A DNA stretch of 35,214 nucleotides, taken from the NCBI GenBank assembly GCA_038316355.1, contig JBBQAO010000032.1, forward strand, positions 1-35,214, given 5' to 3'. Under the pieces are notes generated by a model. The model was not told the origin of the DNA and made no database searches. It worked only from the letters and a program-made list of their open reading frames with translations. Source of the DNA: Ga0077527 sp038316355. Its GTDB lineage: Bacteria > Pseudomonadota > Gammaproteobacteria > Burkholderiales > SG8-41. Below, in pieces: positions 1 through 7,626 of the stretch. The translations under genes were made by a program, and so were the position numbers. How positions within the stretch are numbered: the stretch's first letter is position 1; every line of letters starts with the position of its first letter.

Positions 1-1
1 C

Positions 2-481
2 AACCTGCTCGAACGTCAGCGTCATTTGCTGGTCGAGCATGTCGATGCGCTACGAGCGGCGGTACGCATGGTTCGAAATCGGCAACCCTTTCACATCGAC
101 GCCTGGGTGGTGCTGCCGGATCATCTGCATTGCCTGTGGACGCTGCCGCCGGGTGATGCCGATTATTCAAAGCGATGGAAGGCGATCAAGACGGCGTTTG
201 CCAAGGCCGTGCCGCGGGAGGAATCCTTATCCGGTGTGCGTCACGCCAAGGGCGAGCGTGGTATCTGGCAGCGGCGGTTCTGGGAGCACACCATTCGCGA
301 TGATCGCGATTATGCGGCGCACATGGATTACATCTGCTTCAATCCAGTCAAGCATGGATGGGTGGAGCGGGTTGCGGATTGGCCTTATTCCTCGTTTCAT
401 CGCCATGTGCGGGTGGGGATTTATCCGGTGGATTGGGGTGGTGGTGAGCTTGAGGGGGTGTTTGGGGAGCGAGGTGGTTGA
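2..481 (+). CDS. REP-associated tyrosine transposase (RAYT, Y1_Tnp/TnpA_REP), 5' end outside window
   Basis: Single-strand DNA endonuclease of the HUH/Y1 superfamily; relatives bind and cut REP hairpins and are thought to spread them. The frame is open from base 2, so the N-terminus is missing; 159 codons are visible. The HUH motif is H41-L-H43 in PDHLHCLW, and the likely nucleophile is Tyr110 in DYICFNPVKHG, followed by the family tail WPYSSFHRHVRVGIYPVDWGG. The gene ends in TGA at 479-481, and 16 bases later comes a REP with a GTAG foot on the opposite strand, the usual substrate arrangement. A further REP pair lies at 11206-11281. RAYTs are single-copy domesticated genes, so this is probably not an active insertion sequence. 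The family call is secure; activity is inference. Confidence 0.9.
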   Translation, partial: NLLERQRHLLVEHVDALRAAVRMVRNRQPFHIDAWVVLPDHLHCLWTLPPGDADYSKRWKAIKTAFAKAVPREESLSGVRHAKGERGIWQRRFWEHTIRDDRDYAAHMDYICFNPVKHGWVERVADWPYSSFHRHVRVGIYPVDWGGGELEGVFGERGG

Positions 482-497
482 TGGATGTCTTTCATTC

Positions 498-533
498 GGC
501 GGATAACGTCGCTTCGCTCCTCATCCGCCCTAC
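498..533 (-). repeat. REP element with GTAG foot, next to the RAYT gene
   Basis: Perfect 7-bp arms GGCGGAT (498-504) and ATCCGCC (523-529) enclose an 18-nt loop. Read on the minus strand the unit starts with GTAG (533-530), the conserved foot recognised by RAYT proteins. The position just after the transposase stop supports a cognate REP. It has no T-run, so it is not itself a good terminator. Confidence 0.8.
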
Positions 534-542
534 GTGTCACTG

Positions 543-578
543 AAAAGAAAAACGGCGCATCATCTTTGATGCGCCGTT
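543..578 (-). terminator. Rho-independent terminator of the hydrolase gene
   Basis: Perfect 12-bp stem, AACGGCGCATCA (551-562) with TGATGCGCCGTT (567-578), and a 4-nt loop. On the minus strand it is followed by TTTCTTTT. It lies 21 bases beyond the stop of the hydrolase gene and reads in its direction. Confidence 0.88.
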
Positions 579-599
579 CTGTTTTGACCAACCGCAGCG

Positions 600-1907
600 T
601 TACTTCTTCTTCACCGCTTTTTTCTTCGCCGGCTTATCCGCAGCCACTTTCTTTTTGGCCGGTTTTTTCGCCGCAGTCTTTGCGGGTTTCATCCCCTTGG
701 TCAGTACATCACGCAGCCAGGCCCACGACGCCGGCCCCCAGAAGCGTTCGCTGCGCGCGGCGATATGACCATCGTCGGGATAGACGCGCGCCACACGACC
801 GTCGGCCGGACCCGACTCCAGCAGCAGGTACAGATTGCCGATAGGCGTCAGGTGATCGATCTTGCCGTTGACCAGGTACATCGGCATGGTCAGCTTGTCG
901 AGCAGGCCCTGATCCTTCAGCGACCAGCGCAGGAATTCCTTGCGCTGTTCTTCTTCGGTGATTTCCTTTAACGGCGGTCGTGTGCCGCGCGGGCCGAACC
1001 AGTTGGTACGGGCGCGTTCCATCGCGGCTGCGCGCCATTCGGCGCGTTCTTCCGGTTCGCCCCAGTAACCCGCACCACCCGGGGCGCAGGAAATCACGCC
1101 CTTGATGCGCGCGTCATGCGCGGCAAGTCGAATGACCCACAGCCCGCCGCGGCTGACGCCGAAAGCGCCGATGCGCTTGCCGTCGATTTCGGGGCGCTTC
1201 TGCAATACGTCGAGCGCGGCCTGCCACGCCACCACCGATTCCGGTGCGTGCGGGAAGGTGGTTTCACCGGTGCCCGGCGCATCGACGACCAGTGCCGCCA
1301 TGCCTTGCGCCAGCGCGCCCTCGGCGTATTTCTCGCGGTCTTCCTTGTACATGTCGGCGCCGCACATCACCAGCACAGCCGGCACCTTGTTGGATTTCGA
1401 TGCGCCTTTGGGCAGGCGCAGGTAGCCGGTGGCTTTCATGCCGTTTTTGGTGACGGTGATGACTTCCGGCTTGTCGGGGAGCAGTGCGGCCGACTTGCGA
1501 TAGCAGCGCAGATAGTCTTCGTAAGACTGCGCCTTCATCGGGCTCATGTCGGGCGGGCAGATCGACGAGCCCGACCAGTACGGCGACGGGAAACGTGCGA
1601 GGCTGTAATAACTCTTGGCCTGCACATAAGCCTGGCGCGCACCGGCGCGATCGCGCCGTGCGAGCAGGGTGTCGCCTTTTTTTTCACATTCGGTGCCGAC
1701 TTCACTCCACACCGGCACCCAGTCTTCGTCCTCGGTGCTTTTGATTTTGGCCACGGTGTCGATCAGCAACTGCATGTCGTCGATCAGGTTGAACCAGCGG
1801 CGATAAAAACCGCCGATGGCGACGACGAAAGGGTCTTCATCCGCGCGCATCGGCAGTGCTGCGAGGATGGCGCTTTTGTCTTTGTTGCTTGAAGCAGTGG
1901 CTTTCAT
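600..1907 (-). CDS. Alpha/beta hydrolase (dienelactone hydrolase/FrsA-like) with Lys-rich C-terminal tail
   Basis: A 435-residue alpha/beta-hydrolase with an N-terminal helical cap region (about 1-150) and a catalytic core (about 150-400). The nucleophile elbow is GVSRGG with Ser252; Asp351 (NGKIDH) and His381 (PDDGH) complete the triad. The layout resembles DUF1100/FrsA and 2,6-dihydroxypseudooxynicotine hydrolase relatives, which cleave esters or C-C bonds; the substrate is unknown. No signal peptide is seen. Residues about 407-435 form a low-complexity tail of AKKPAKKK-type repeats, not part of the fold and similar in style to histone-H1-like or polyhydroxyalkanoate-granule proteins. The ATG at 1907 is preceded by GGAGGGG. 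The gene stands alone, with a strong terminator after it and a divergent Bug operon upstream. Confidence 0.85.
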   Translation of the reverse strand: MKATASSNKDKSAILAALPMRADEDPFVVAIGGFYRRWFNLIDDMQLLIDTVAKIKSTEDEDWVPVWSEVGTECEKKGDTLLARRDRAGARQAYVQAKSYYSLARFPSPYWSGSSICPPDMSPMKAQSYEDYLRCYRKSAALLPDKPEVITVTKNGMKATGYLRLPKGASKSNKVPAVLVMCGADMYKEDREKYAEGALAQGMAALVVDAPGTGETTFPHAPESVVAWQAALDVLQKRPEIDGKRIGAFGVSRGGLWVIRLAAHDARIKGVISCAPGGAGYWGEPEERAEWRAAAMERARTNWFGPRGTRPPLKEITEEEQRKEFLRWSLKDQGLLDKLTMPMYLVNGKIDHLTPIGNLYLLLESGPADGRVARVYPDDGHIAARSERFWGPASWAWLRDVLTKGMKPAKTAAKKPAKKKVAADKPAKKKAVKKK

Positions 1908-2009
1908 GTCCCCTCCGGAAAATTTTTGTATGGCGCGAGGCGCGTATTTTGGCGCACGGCCAAATTGGGCGCTATGGCAGCAGTCGGTGCTGCGCTGTAT
2001 CGAGGCGGA

Positions 2010-2026
2010 ATCAATAACTTATTGAT
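2010..2026. promoter_or_regulatory. Perfect AT-rich palindrome, candidate operator
   Basis: ATCAATAA-C-TTATTGAT has perfect 8-bp arms in the 204-bp divergent gap between the hydrolase (-) and the first Bug gene (+). The core CAATAACTTA recurs exactly on the minus strand at 4134-4143, and with one mismatch at 19657-19666. An AT-rich stretch follows to about 2044. This is the expected form of a dimeric repressor site, but the regulator is unknown. Confidence 0.45.
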
Positions 2027-2111
2027 TTAAATAAATTATTTTTTCTCCGATGAAGGCTTCCATCCATGTCACTGCTTGAGCCACAATGCAGCCTCATCAG
2101 GAGGAGGTGAC

Positions 2112-3116
2112 ATGATCGCAGCATCTGGCAGGATCGCGCCGGCATCACGCCTGCGCGGCGCAGTGGTATTGACCCTGTTGTGCGCCATCGGCGGCTGGCT
2201 CAACGCCGCACCCGCGGCGGCCGCCTATCCCGAGCGTCCGATACGCATCATCGTGCCCTTCCCGCCGGGCGGGGCATCGGACGTGACCGCGCGCATGTTC
2301 GCCGAAAAATTTTCTCAGGCCTGGAACGTCAATGCGGTGGTTGACAACCGCACCGGCGCCACCGGCATCATCGGCACCGATCTGGTGGCCAAGGCGGCGC
2401 CCGATGGTTATACGCTGGGACTGGTGGCGCTGAGTTTTGCGATCAATCCGGCGATCCACAAGCTGCCCTACAACTCCGACCGCGATTTCACCTTTGTCAC
2501 CATCACCGCGTCGAATCCGCTGATCCTGGTTACCGGCAACCAGTTCGCAGCGAAGTCGGTAAAGGAAGTGCTTGAACTGGCGAAAGCAAAACCCGACAGC
2601 CTGACCTTTGCGTCCAGCGGCACCGGCAGTTCACCGCACATGAGCGCGGAACTGTTCAAGCTGATGACCGGCGTCAAGATGACGCATGTGCCGTACAAGG
2701 GCAGCACCGCGGCGCATCCCGACCTGATCGCCGGTCGCGTCAACGTCATGTTCGACACGGTGATCGCCACGTTGCCGCATATCAAGGCCAACCGGCTGCG
2801 GCCATTGGGAGTCACCTCGAAAACGCGTTCGGCGGAACTGCCTGACGTGCCACCGATTGCCGACACCGTGCCCGGTTACGAATCGACGTCGTGGGGCGTG
2901 CTGATGGGGCCGGCAAAAATTCCGGCGCCGGTGGTCGAGAAACTGAACAGGGAGTCGGTGCGCATTCTTGCCCAGCCTGATATCAGGGAAAGGCTCGCGC
3001 GCCTGGGGTCGGTGCCGGTAGGCAACAATCCGGACGAGGCCCGCAAGTTTATCCACGCCGAACTCGAGAAGTGGACCAAGACCGTCAAGGCCGCCGGCAT
3101 CACCAGCGATAAATAG
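2112..3116 (+). CDS. Bug/TctC-family tripartite tricarboxylate transporter substrate-binding protein
   Basis: Periplasmic receptor of 334 residues that binds a carboxylated or aromatic solute. A signal peptide covers about residues 1-36, ending near AAAAYPERP. Family marks follow in order: PERPIRIIVPFPPGG, the VDNRTGA loop, AAPDGYTLG and THVPYKG. The ATG at 2112 is chosen because AGGAGGAGG lies just before it; an upstream TTG at 2076 has no such site. It leads a run of co-directional genes through 7066, with the next Bug gene only 11 bases on. No TctA/TctB genes are visible, so it is an orphan receptor that may use a distant membrane pair or act in sensing. The ligand cannot be deduced. Confidence 0.92.
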   Translation: MIAASGRIAPASRLRGAVVLTLLCAIGGWLNAAPAAAAYPERPIRIIVPFPPGGASDVTARMFAEKFSQAWNVNAVVDNRTGATGIIGTDLVAKAAPDGYTLGLVALSFAINPAIHKLPYNSDRDFTFVTITASNPLILVTGNQFAAKSVKEVLELAKAKPDSLTFASSGTGSSPHMSAELFKLMTGVKMTHVPYKGSTAAHPDLIAGRVNVMFDTVIATLPHIKANRLRPLGVTSKTRSAELPDVPPIADTVPGYESTSWGVLMGPAKIPAPVVEKLNRESVRILAQPDIRERLARLGSVPVGNNPDEARKFIHAELEKWTKTVKAAGITSDK

Positions 3117-3127
3117 GAAGGCTGAAC

Positions 3128-4099
3128 ATGCGACTCCCAACGGGACTGTGCAGGATGTTGTTGCTGATGCCTGCGCTGCTGGTGACCGCCGTCCAGGCCG
3201 CCTATCCCGAGCGCCCCGTGCGCATGATCGTGCCGCAGGCGGTCGGTGCATCGACTGACAATGTGGCGCGCATTGTCGCCGTCGAACTGGCTCGCGAACT
3301 CGGCCAGCAGGTGGTGGTGGACAACCGTCCCGGCGGCGCGCTGCAACTGGGCATGGAGCTCACGGCCAAGGCCTCCCCCGACGGTTACACCATCGGTTAC
3401 GCCCCGATCGGCGCGCTGGCGATCGGGCCGCATCTGGTGGCCAAGCCGACGGTGGACGCGATGCGCGAGCTGGCGCCGGTCGGACAGACCATTACCGGCC
3501 ACATGATGCTGCTCGCCGCTCCGAAGTCGCCGTTCCGCTCGGTGCGCGAGGTCATCGATTACGCGAAGCAGAATCCCGGCAAATTGTTCAACGCGTCTTC
3601 CAGCAACGGTTCGCCGGGGCACATTGGTTTTGAGCTCCTGAAGACCATGACCGGCACGCAGATCGTGCATGTGCCCTACAAGGGCGGCCCCGCGGCGATT
3701 GCGGATCTGATGTCGGGCCAGGTGCAGCTGATGATGGAGGGGCTGAATTCGGCAAGCGGTCATGTCAAGGCCGGCCGCGTGCGCGGGCTGGCGGTCACCG
3801 GACCGAAACGTTCGCCGGTATTTCCCGAGGTGCCGACACTGGTCGAGGCCGGGGTTGCCGGTTATGAAGCGACGACCTGGCATGGTGTCGTGGCGCCGGC
3901 CGGTACGCCGCGCGCAATCATCGCGGTCCTTAACACCAGACTGAATCTGGCGGTGAATTCCAAGGCGGCCAGCGAGCGTATTCTCGCGCTCGGCTCCGAA
4001 CCGCTGACCGGCACGCCCGAGGCGTTCTGGATACTGGTGCGCAGCGACAGCGCGAAGTGGGCGGATGTGATCAAAAAAGCGAACGCGAAAATCGACTGA
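3128..4099 (+). CDS. Bug/TctC-family substrate-binding protein
   Basis: A 323-residue periplasmic receptor of the same family as its neighbour but clearly diverged. The signal peptide ends near VQAAYPERP. Marks are YPERPVRMIVPQAVGAS (the usual PFxPGG is replaced by PQAVGA), VDNRPGGALQLG, ASPDGYTIGY and VHVPYKGGP. The changed first loop, which helps hold the ligand carboxylate, suggests a different substrate from the preceding receptor. The ATG at 3128 has AGGAAGG upstream, and the 11-base gap to the previous stop indicates co-transcription. A tandem pair of non-identical Bug genes suggests duplication followed by specialisation. Confidence 0.92.
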   Translation: MRLPTGLCRMLLLMPALLVTAVQAAYPERPVRMIVPQAVGASTDNVARIVAVELARELGQQVVVDNRPGGALQLGMELTAKASPDGYTIGYAPIGALAIGPHLVAKPTVDAMRELAPVGQTITGHMMLLAAPKSPFRSVREVIDYAKQNPGKLFNASSSNGSPGHIGFELLKTMTGTQIVHVPYKGGPAAIADLMSGQVQLMMEGLNSASGHVKAGRVRGLAVTGPKRSPVFPEVPTLVEAGVAGYEATTWHGVVAPAGTPRAIIAVLNTRLNLAVNSKAASERILALGSEPLTGTPEAFWILVRSDSAKWADVIKKANAKID

Positions 4100-4100
4100 G

Positions 4101-4120
4101 GTCCGGGATCGGTTCCGGAC
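4101..4120 (+). terminator. Weak hairpin after the second Bug gene
   Basis: GTCCGGGA/TTCCGGAC form an 8-bp stem with one G-T pair and a TCGG loop, immediately after the stop codon. There is no T-run, so it may be a partial terminator or a 3'-end stabiliser rather than a full stop. Confidence 0.3.
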
Positions 4121-4133
4121 GCCACTGTTATCG

Positions 4134-4153
4134 TAAGTTATTGTTTATAAACA
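4134..4153. promoter_or_regulatory. AT-rich operator-like site with nested palindrome
   Basis: The minus strand carries CAATAACTTA (4143-4134), an exact 10-base match to the core of the palindrome at 2010-2026. It abuts a perfect 12-base palindrome, TGTTTATAAACA (4142-4153), and TATAAT at 4154-4159. It precedes the Bug remnant and the third Bug gene, so it could be an internal promoter/operator of the operon. Confidence 0.35.
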
Positions 4154-4177
4154 TATAATTAATGGGCGGGGGCGACG

Positions 4178-4314
4178 ATGAAAGCACCGATCGGCAGCGC
4201 GGGGATCAACACAGTGCTCGCGGCAGCGATGCTGTGCGGCGGCATCGTGAACCTGCAGGCGGAGGAATTTCCCGCTGGGGCCGGGTGATCCGCGACAACA
4301 ATATCAAGCCCTGA
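4178..4314 (+). pseudogene. Deletion remnant of a Bug/TctC gene (signal peptide joined to C-terminal tail)
   Basis: ATG at 4178 opens a 36-codon frame with a typical Bug signal peptide and mature start, ending ...NLQAEEFPAGAG and a TGA at 4286-4288. Overlapping in another frame, 4264-4314 reads GISRWGRVIRDNNIKP plus stop. That is the hallmark C-terminus of Bug proteins (RWGxVIRDxNIKP). About 850 bases of an ordinary Bug gene are therefore missing and the two ends are fused out of frame. The site lies exactly where another receptor would fit, between two intact Bug genes. A real 36-residue leader peptide is possible but less likely than a relic. Confidence 0.7.
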
Positions 4315-4352
4315 TCCCGGAAGTCTGGTTTTTATCGAGGAGGAGTGAACAT

Positions 4353-5324
4353 ATGAAAAACATTGCATGCATCATCCTGACCGGCGCTGCTCTTGCAGCG
4401 GGCACAGTGGCGGCACAGAACTTTCCCGGCGGCAAGCCGGTGCGCATCATGGTCGGCTACACCCCCGGCGGCGGCGTCGATACCACGGCACGCATGATGG
4501 CGCAGGCGCTGGGCGAACTGTGGGGCAGCAACGTGCTGGTGGAAAACCGGCCGGGCGCAGCGGGCAACATCGCGACCGAATTCACGGCCAAGGCGGCCCC
4601 CGACGGTTACACGCTGGTGTTGTGCAATATCGGCTCGCACGCGATCACGCCGGCGCGGTTTGCCAAACGGCTGACCTATGATCCGGTCGGCGATTTTGCG
4701 TTCCCGATCAAGATCGGCGGCGTACCCAATATTTTCATGGTGCATCCGTCCCTGCCGGTCAGGACGCTGCAGAACTACATCGACTATGCAAGAAAAAATC
4801 CGGGCAAGCTCAACTTCGGTTCCTCCGGCGTCGGCGCCTCGCCGCACCTGTCGATCGAACTCCTCAAGTCGATGACCGGGATCAACATCGTGCATGTGCC
4901 GTACAAGGGCGCCGCACCGGCGCTGGCCGATGCGATGAGCGGCCACATGGAGTCCTCGGTGGGCAACCTCGCCGGCGCGCCGCTGGCCGCGGTCAAGGCC
5001 GGGCGCGTGCGTGCCTTGGGGGTGACCTCTGCGGTGCGCAGCGCGCAGTTGCCTGACGTGCCGACGTTCGCCGAAGCGGGAGTGCCCGGTTATGATGTCA
5101 CCGGCTGGTACGGCCTGTGCACCCAGTCGAAAGTCCCGCAGCCGGTGCTGGCGAAGCTGCACGCCGATGGCGCAAAAGTACTTGCCGGGCCGCTGAAAAA
5201 ACGCCTCGAAGACCAGGGCATCACCGTTGAGCAGGCGACGCCAGAACAGTTTGCCGCGCACGTCAAATCCGAAATCGCGAAATGGACCAAGGTGGTCCAG
5301 GAATCGAAACTTGAAGGTGACTGA
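4353..5324 (+). CDS. Bug/TctC-family substrate-binding protein
   Basis: A 323-residue periplasmic receptor. The signal peptide ends near VAAQNFPGG. Marks are KPVRIMVGYTPGGGVDTTARM, VENRPGAAGNIATEF, AAPDGYTLV and VHVPYKGAAP. GAGGAGGAG lies before the ATG at 4353. It stands 37 bases before the split thiamine-diphosphate decarboxylase and on the same strand, so its ligand is plausibly the decarboxylase substrate or a precursor, that is, a 2-oxo or sulfonated/phosphonated carboxylic acid; this is inference from context only. Confidence 0.92.
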   Translation: MKNIACIILTGAALAAGTVAAQNFPGGKPVRIMVGYTPGGGVDTTARMMAQALGELWGSNVLVENRPGAAGNIATEFTAKAAPDGYTLVLCNIGSHAITPARFAKRLTYDPVGDFAFPIKIGGVPNIFMVHPSLPVRTLQNYIDYARKNPGKLNFGSSGVGASPHLSIELLKSMTGINIVHVPYKGAAPALADAMSGHMESSVGNLAGAPLAAVKAGRVRALGVTSAVRSAQLPDVPTFAEAGVPGYDVTGWYGLCTQSKVPQPVLAKLHADGAKVLAGPLKKRLEDQGITVEQATPEQFAAHVKSEIAKWTKVVQESKLEGD

Positions 5325-5361
5325 TAACACAGCAGGGCAATTTACAAGAAAAGAATCTGAT

Positions 5362-5898
5362 ATGAATGATGTGTTGAAAAATGACGAGTTAAAGGCACAC
5401 CTGAGCCCCGAGACCGTGCTGGAGCAGTTGAAGCAGCATGGCGTAACCCATGTCGTCTGGCTGCCGGACAGCGAAACCAACTGGCTGTATCTGCTGATGA
5501 AGGCGGAGCCGTCGCTGACGCTGGTGACAGTGCCGCGCGAGGGACTGGCCTGTTCGGTGGCCGCGGGCCTCGCAGTCGGGGGCAAGGTGCCGGTGATCCT
5601 GGTGCAGAACACCGGGCTGATGGAGTCCGGCGATTCGATCCGCGGCTGGCTGTTCGGCCTTGAAATCCCGGTGGTGTACATGGTCGGCATGCGCGGCTGG
5701 TCGCGGCATGGCGCGCCGACCGCGGACACGGCGTCGGTCTACACCGAGCCTTTCCTCAATGCCTTTCGCATCAACTATTACCTGGTGGAAAGCGATGCTG
5801 ATGTGGACCGCATCACACTCGCGTTCAACGAGGCGAAAAAAACAAAACGCCCCGTCGCCGTGCTGGTCGGCGACGAATACCACGGTTTCAACAAGTAA
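5362..5898 (+). CDS. Thiamine-diphosphate-binding protein, sulfopyruvate/phosphonopyruvate decarboxylase alpha-like (PYR domain)
   Basis: A 178-residue protein made of only the PYR half of a TPP enzyme. Glu60 in VPREGLACSVAAGLAVGGK matches the Glu that activates the thiazolium-bearing pyrimidine. QNTGLMESGDS (82-92) is the usual second motif. In ComD/ComE and phosphonopyruvate decarboxylases such a chain pairs with a PP-domain chain to decarboxylate 3-sulfopyruvate or 3-phosphonopyruvate to the aldehyde; here the partner follows 24 bases later. ATG 5362 begins the conserved region; a longer upstream reading would overlap the Bug gene. No clear Shine-Dalgarno is seen. The enzyme class is secure and the substrate is not. 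Confidence 0.85.
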   Translation: MNDVLKNDELKAHLSPETVLEQLKQHGVTHVVWLPDSETNWLYLLMKAEPSLTLVTVPREGLACSVAAGLAVGGKVPVILVQNTGLMESGDSIRGWLFGLEIPVVYMVGMRGWSRHGAPTADTASVYTEPFLNAFRINYYLVESDADVDRITLAFNEAKKTKRPVAVLVGDEYHGFNK

Positions 5899-5922
5899 TT
5901 TTCAACAAATCAGGAACAGCAC

Positions 5923-6510
5923 ATGATCGATACCGCAGAAATGCTCAAGGTGTTCAACGCTCATCGCGGCGACGCCATCGTGGTGCCCGGCCGCGGCGGC
6001 CGGCACTGGGTCGGCATCAGCAGCGAGCCGGATCTCGACCTCCCGATGGGTGATCCGGCGATGGGCGGTCATGCCGCCTTTGGCTTCGGGCTCGCGATGG
6101 CGCAGCCGCAACGCAAGGTCGTGCTGTTCGATTCCGAAGGCGACCTGCAGATGGGGCTCGGCATCCTGCTCGTGGTTGCAGAACAGAACCCGGCGAATTT
6201 CTACCATTTCGTGCTCGACAACGAGTGTTACGCAACCACCGGCGGCCAGCCGGTGCCCAACGCAAAAAACGTCGACTACGCGATGCTGGCGAAGGGCGCG
6301 GGTTATCCACGGGCGTTTGCCTTCACCGAGCTCGACGCGCTGACCGCGGCGCTGCCGGACATCCTCGGCAAGCCCGGCCCGGTGCTCGTGGTGATGAAGG
6401 TGCATGCCGACGTCGAGAACAAGCCGATCGACCAGCGCGTGCGCTGGCGGAAACGGTCGTGGACCCAGGTGATCGGCGACCTGCAGCGCAGGCTGGGCAT
6501 CGCGGCCTGA
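5923..6510 (+). CDS. Thiamine-diphosphate-binding protein, sulfopyruvate/phosphonopyruvate decarboxylase beta-like (PP domain)
   Basis: A 195-residue PP half of a split TPP decarboxylase. The TPP/Mg motif runs from G73-D74 in SEGDLQMG to N100 in DNECYATTGGQP, about the canonical distance. DPAMGGHAAFGFGLAMA (44-60) is the conserved segment before it. It follows the PYR chain closely, as comD-comE do, so the two chains probably form the active sites at their interface. No signal peptide: cytosolic. The DinB-fold gene follows after 31 bases. Other split TPP enzymes of this type lack known substrates, so sulfopyruvate is only the nearest named example. Confidence 0.85.
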   Translation: MIDTAEMLKVFNAHRGDAIVVPGRGGRHWVGISSEPDLDLPMGDPAMGGHAAFGFGLAMAQPQRKVVLFDSEGDLQMGLGILLVVAEQNPANFYHFVLDNECYATTGGQPVPNAKNVDYAMLAKGAGYPRAFAFTELDALTAALPDILGKPGPVLVVMKVHADVENKPIDQRVRWRKRSWTQVIGDLQRRLGIAA

Positions 6511-6541
6511 TTCCGTCAACGCACAGAACGGAGGTTGTGAG

Positions 6542-7066
6542 ATGGATGCAGAGACCGCACGCATGCTGACACGCTACAACGCATGGTCGGACAAAGTGAT
6601 GTTCGATGCGGTTGCTGCGCTGCCGGAAGGGGAGGCGGTAAAGCCGCGTCCCTCCCTGTTCAAAAACATGGTGCATACGCTGAATCATATTTATGTGATC
6701 AACCGCATCTGGCAGGCGCATCTTGAGGGCCGTGATCATGGTTACGAGGCGCGCAATATCAAGGAGCATCCGCCGCTGTCTGAACTGTGGCGGATGCAGC
6801 ATGAAGTCGATGGCTGGTATGTGGCGTGGAGCGATGCGCAGACCGATGCCGGACTTGGCGAAACGGTGGATTACACGCTGATCGGCGGCAATCGCGGCGC
6901 GATGAACCGCGGCGAAATCCTGCTGCATGTGGTGATGCATACCAATTATCACCGGGGTTACGTTGCCGACATGTTTTATGAGGTGCCGGGGCACCGGCCG
7001 CCGTCCATGGATCTGCCGGTGTACATGCGCGAGGGAAAAAAGCCTGAAGCCCGGCCCGCGGTTTGA
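6542..7066 (+). CDS. DinB/YfiT-fold metal-binding protein
   Basis: A 174-residue four-helix-bundle protein of the DinB superfamily. The three metal-binding histidines are visible: His49 (HTLNHI), His133 and His137 (HTNYHRG). Family members include thiol-dependent S-transferases (bacillithiol, mycothiol or glutathione-type) and maleylpyruvate isomerases, so a role in processing the aldehyde or oxoacid made by the upstream decarboxylase is possible. ATG 6542 has GGAGG upstream. It is the last gene of the apparent operon and a terminator follows. The fold is well supported; the function is open. Confidence 0.85.
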   Translation: MDAETARMLTRYNAWSDKVMFDAVAALPEGEAVKPRPSLFKNMVHTLNHIYVINRIWQAHLEGRDHGYEARNIKEHPPLSELWRMQHEVDGWYVAWSDAQTDAGLGETVDYTLIGGNRGAMNRGEILLHVVMHTNYHRGYVADMFYEVPGHRPPSMDLPVYMREGKKPEARPAV

Positions 7067-7099
7067 CCGCGGGATAATCGGCGCGTAGCATCAAAACAG

Positions 7100-7127
7100 G
7101 CGCCGCATTTCCGGCGGCGCATTTTTT
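7100..7127 (+). terminator. Rho-independent terminator of the Bug/TPP/DinB operon
   Basis: GCGCCGC (7100-7106) pairs with GCGGCGC (7114-7120) around a 7-nt loop, followed by ATTTTTT. It lies 33 bases after the DinB stop. Confidence 0.88.
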
Positions 7128-7157
7128 CTTGTCTTGCTCTGCGAACGGAGGTTGCTC

Positions 7158-7592
7158 ATGACCGAACGCACGATCCGTCAAATTATCGAAGGTCAGGAAC
7201 TGCTGACCGCCCCCTCCAGCATGAGCGTGGCCGAGGCCGCGCGCCTGATGAAACAGCGCAATGTCGGCGCGCTGATGGTTGTCGATGACGGCAAACTCGT
7301 CGGCCTGTTCACCGAACGCGATGCGCTGTTTCGTGTGCTGGCCGCCGGACTTGATGGTGGCGCCACGAAGCTCGGTTCGGTGATGACTGTCAACCCTCGA
7401 TCCATCACGCCTGAACGTTCATTCGCGCATGCCCTGGGTTTCATGCGCGAAGGGCGATTCAGGATATTGCCGGTTGTCGAAGCCGGCCGGCCCATCGGCA
7501 TGATTTCAGTGCGCGATGCGCTGGGGCCGGAGCTCGAAGCCTTTGTTTATGAACTGCTGAAGCAGGAGCAGGTCAGCAATATTCTGGCGTAG
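7158..7592 (+). CDS. Tandem CBS-domain protein
   Basis: A 144-residue cytosolic protein consisting only of a CBS pair. CBS1 covers about 13-66 (SMSVAEAARLMKQRNVGALMVVDDGKLVGLFTERDAL) and CBS2 about 75-125 (MTVNPRSITPERSFAHALGFM...LPVVEAGRPIGMISVRDAL). Such stand-alone pairs bind adenosine nucleotides and usually regulate a partner; none is obvious next door. ATG 7158 is chosen over a start at 7134 because GGAGG lies 5-9 bases upstream and the protein matches the usual MxxxTVRxI beginning. It has its own unit between the terminator at 7100 and the inverted repeat at 7627. Confidence 0.9.
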   Translation: MTERTIRQIIEGQELLTAPSSMSVAEAARLMKQRNVGALMVVDDGKLVGLFTERDALFRVLAAGLDGGATKLGSVMTVNPRSITPERSFAHALGFMREGRFRILPVVEAGRPIGMISVRDALGPELEAFVYELLKQEQVSNILA

Positions 7593-7626
7593 TGTCTTGG
7601 CTGTTTATTGAGCCAAATACATAACT

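Noticed and set aside
4141..4159. Promoter TTGTTT...TATAAT before the Bug remnant
   Set aside because: The two boxes are only 7 bases apart; no acceptable -35 lies 16-18 bases upstream of TATAAT.
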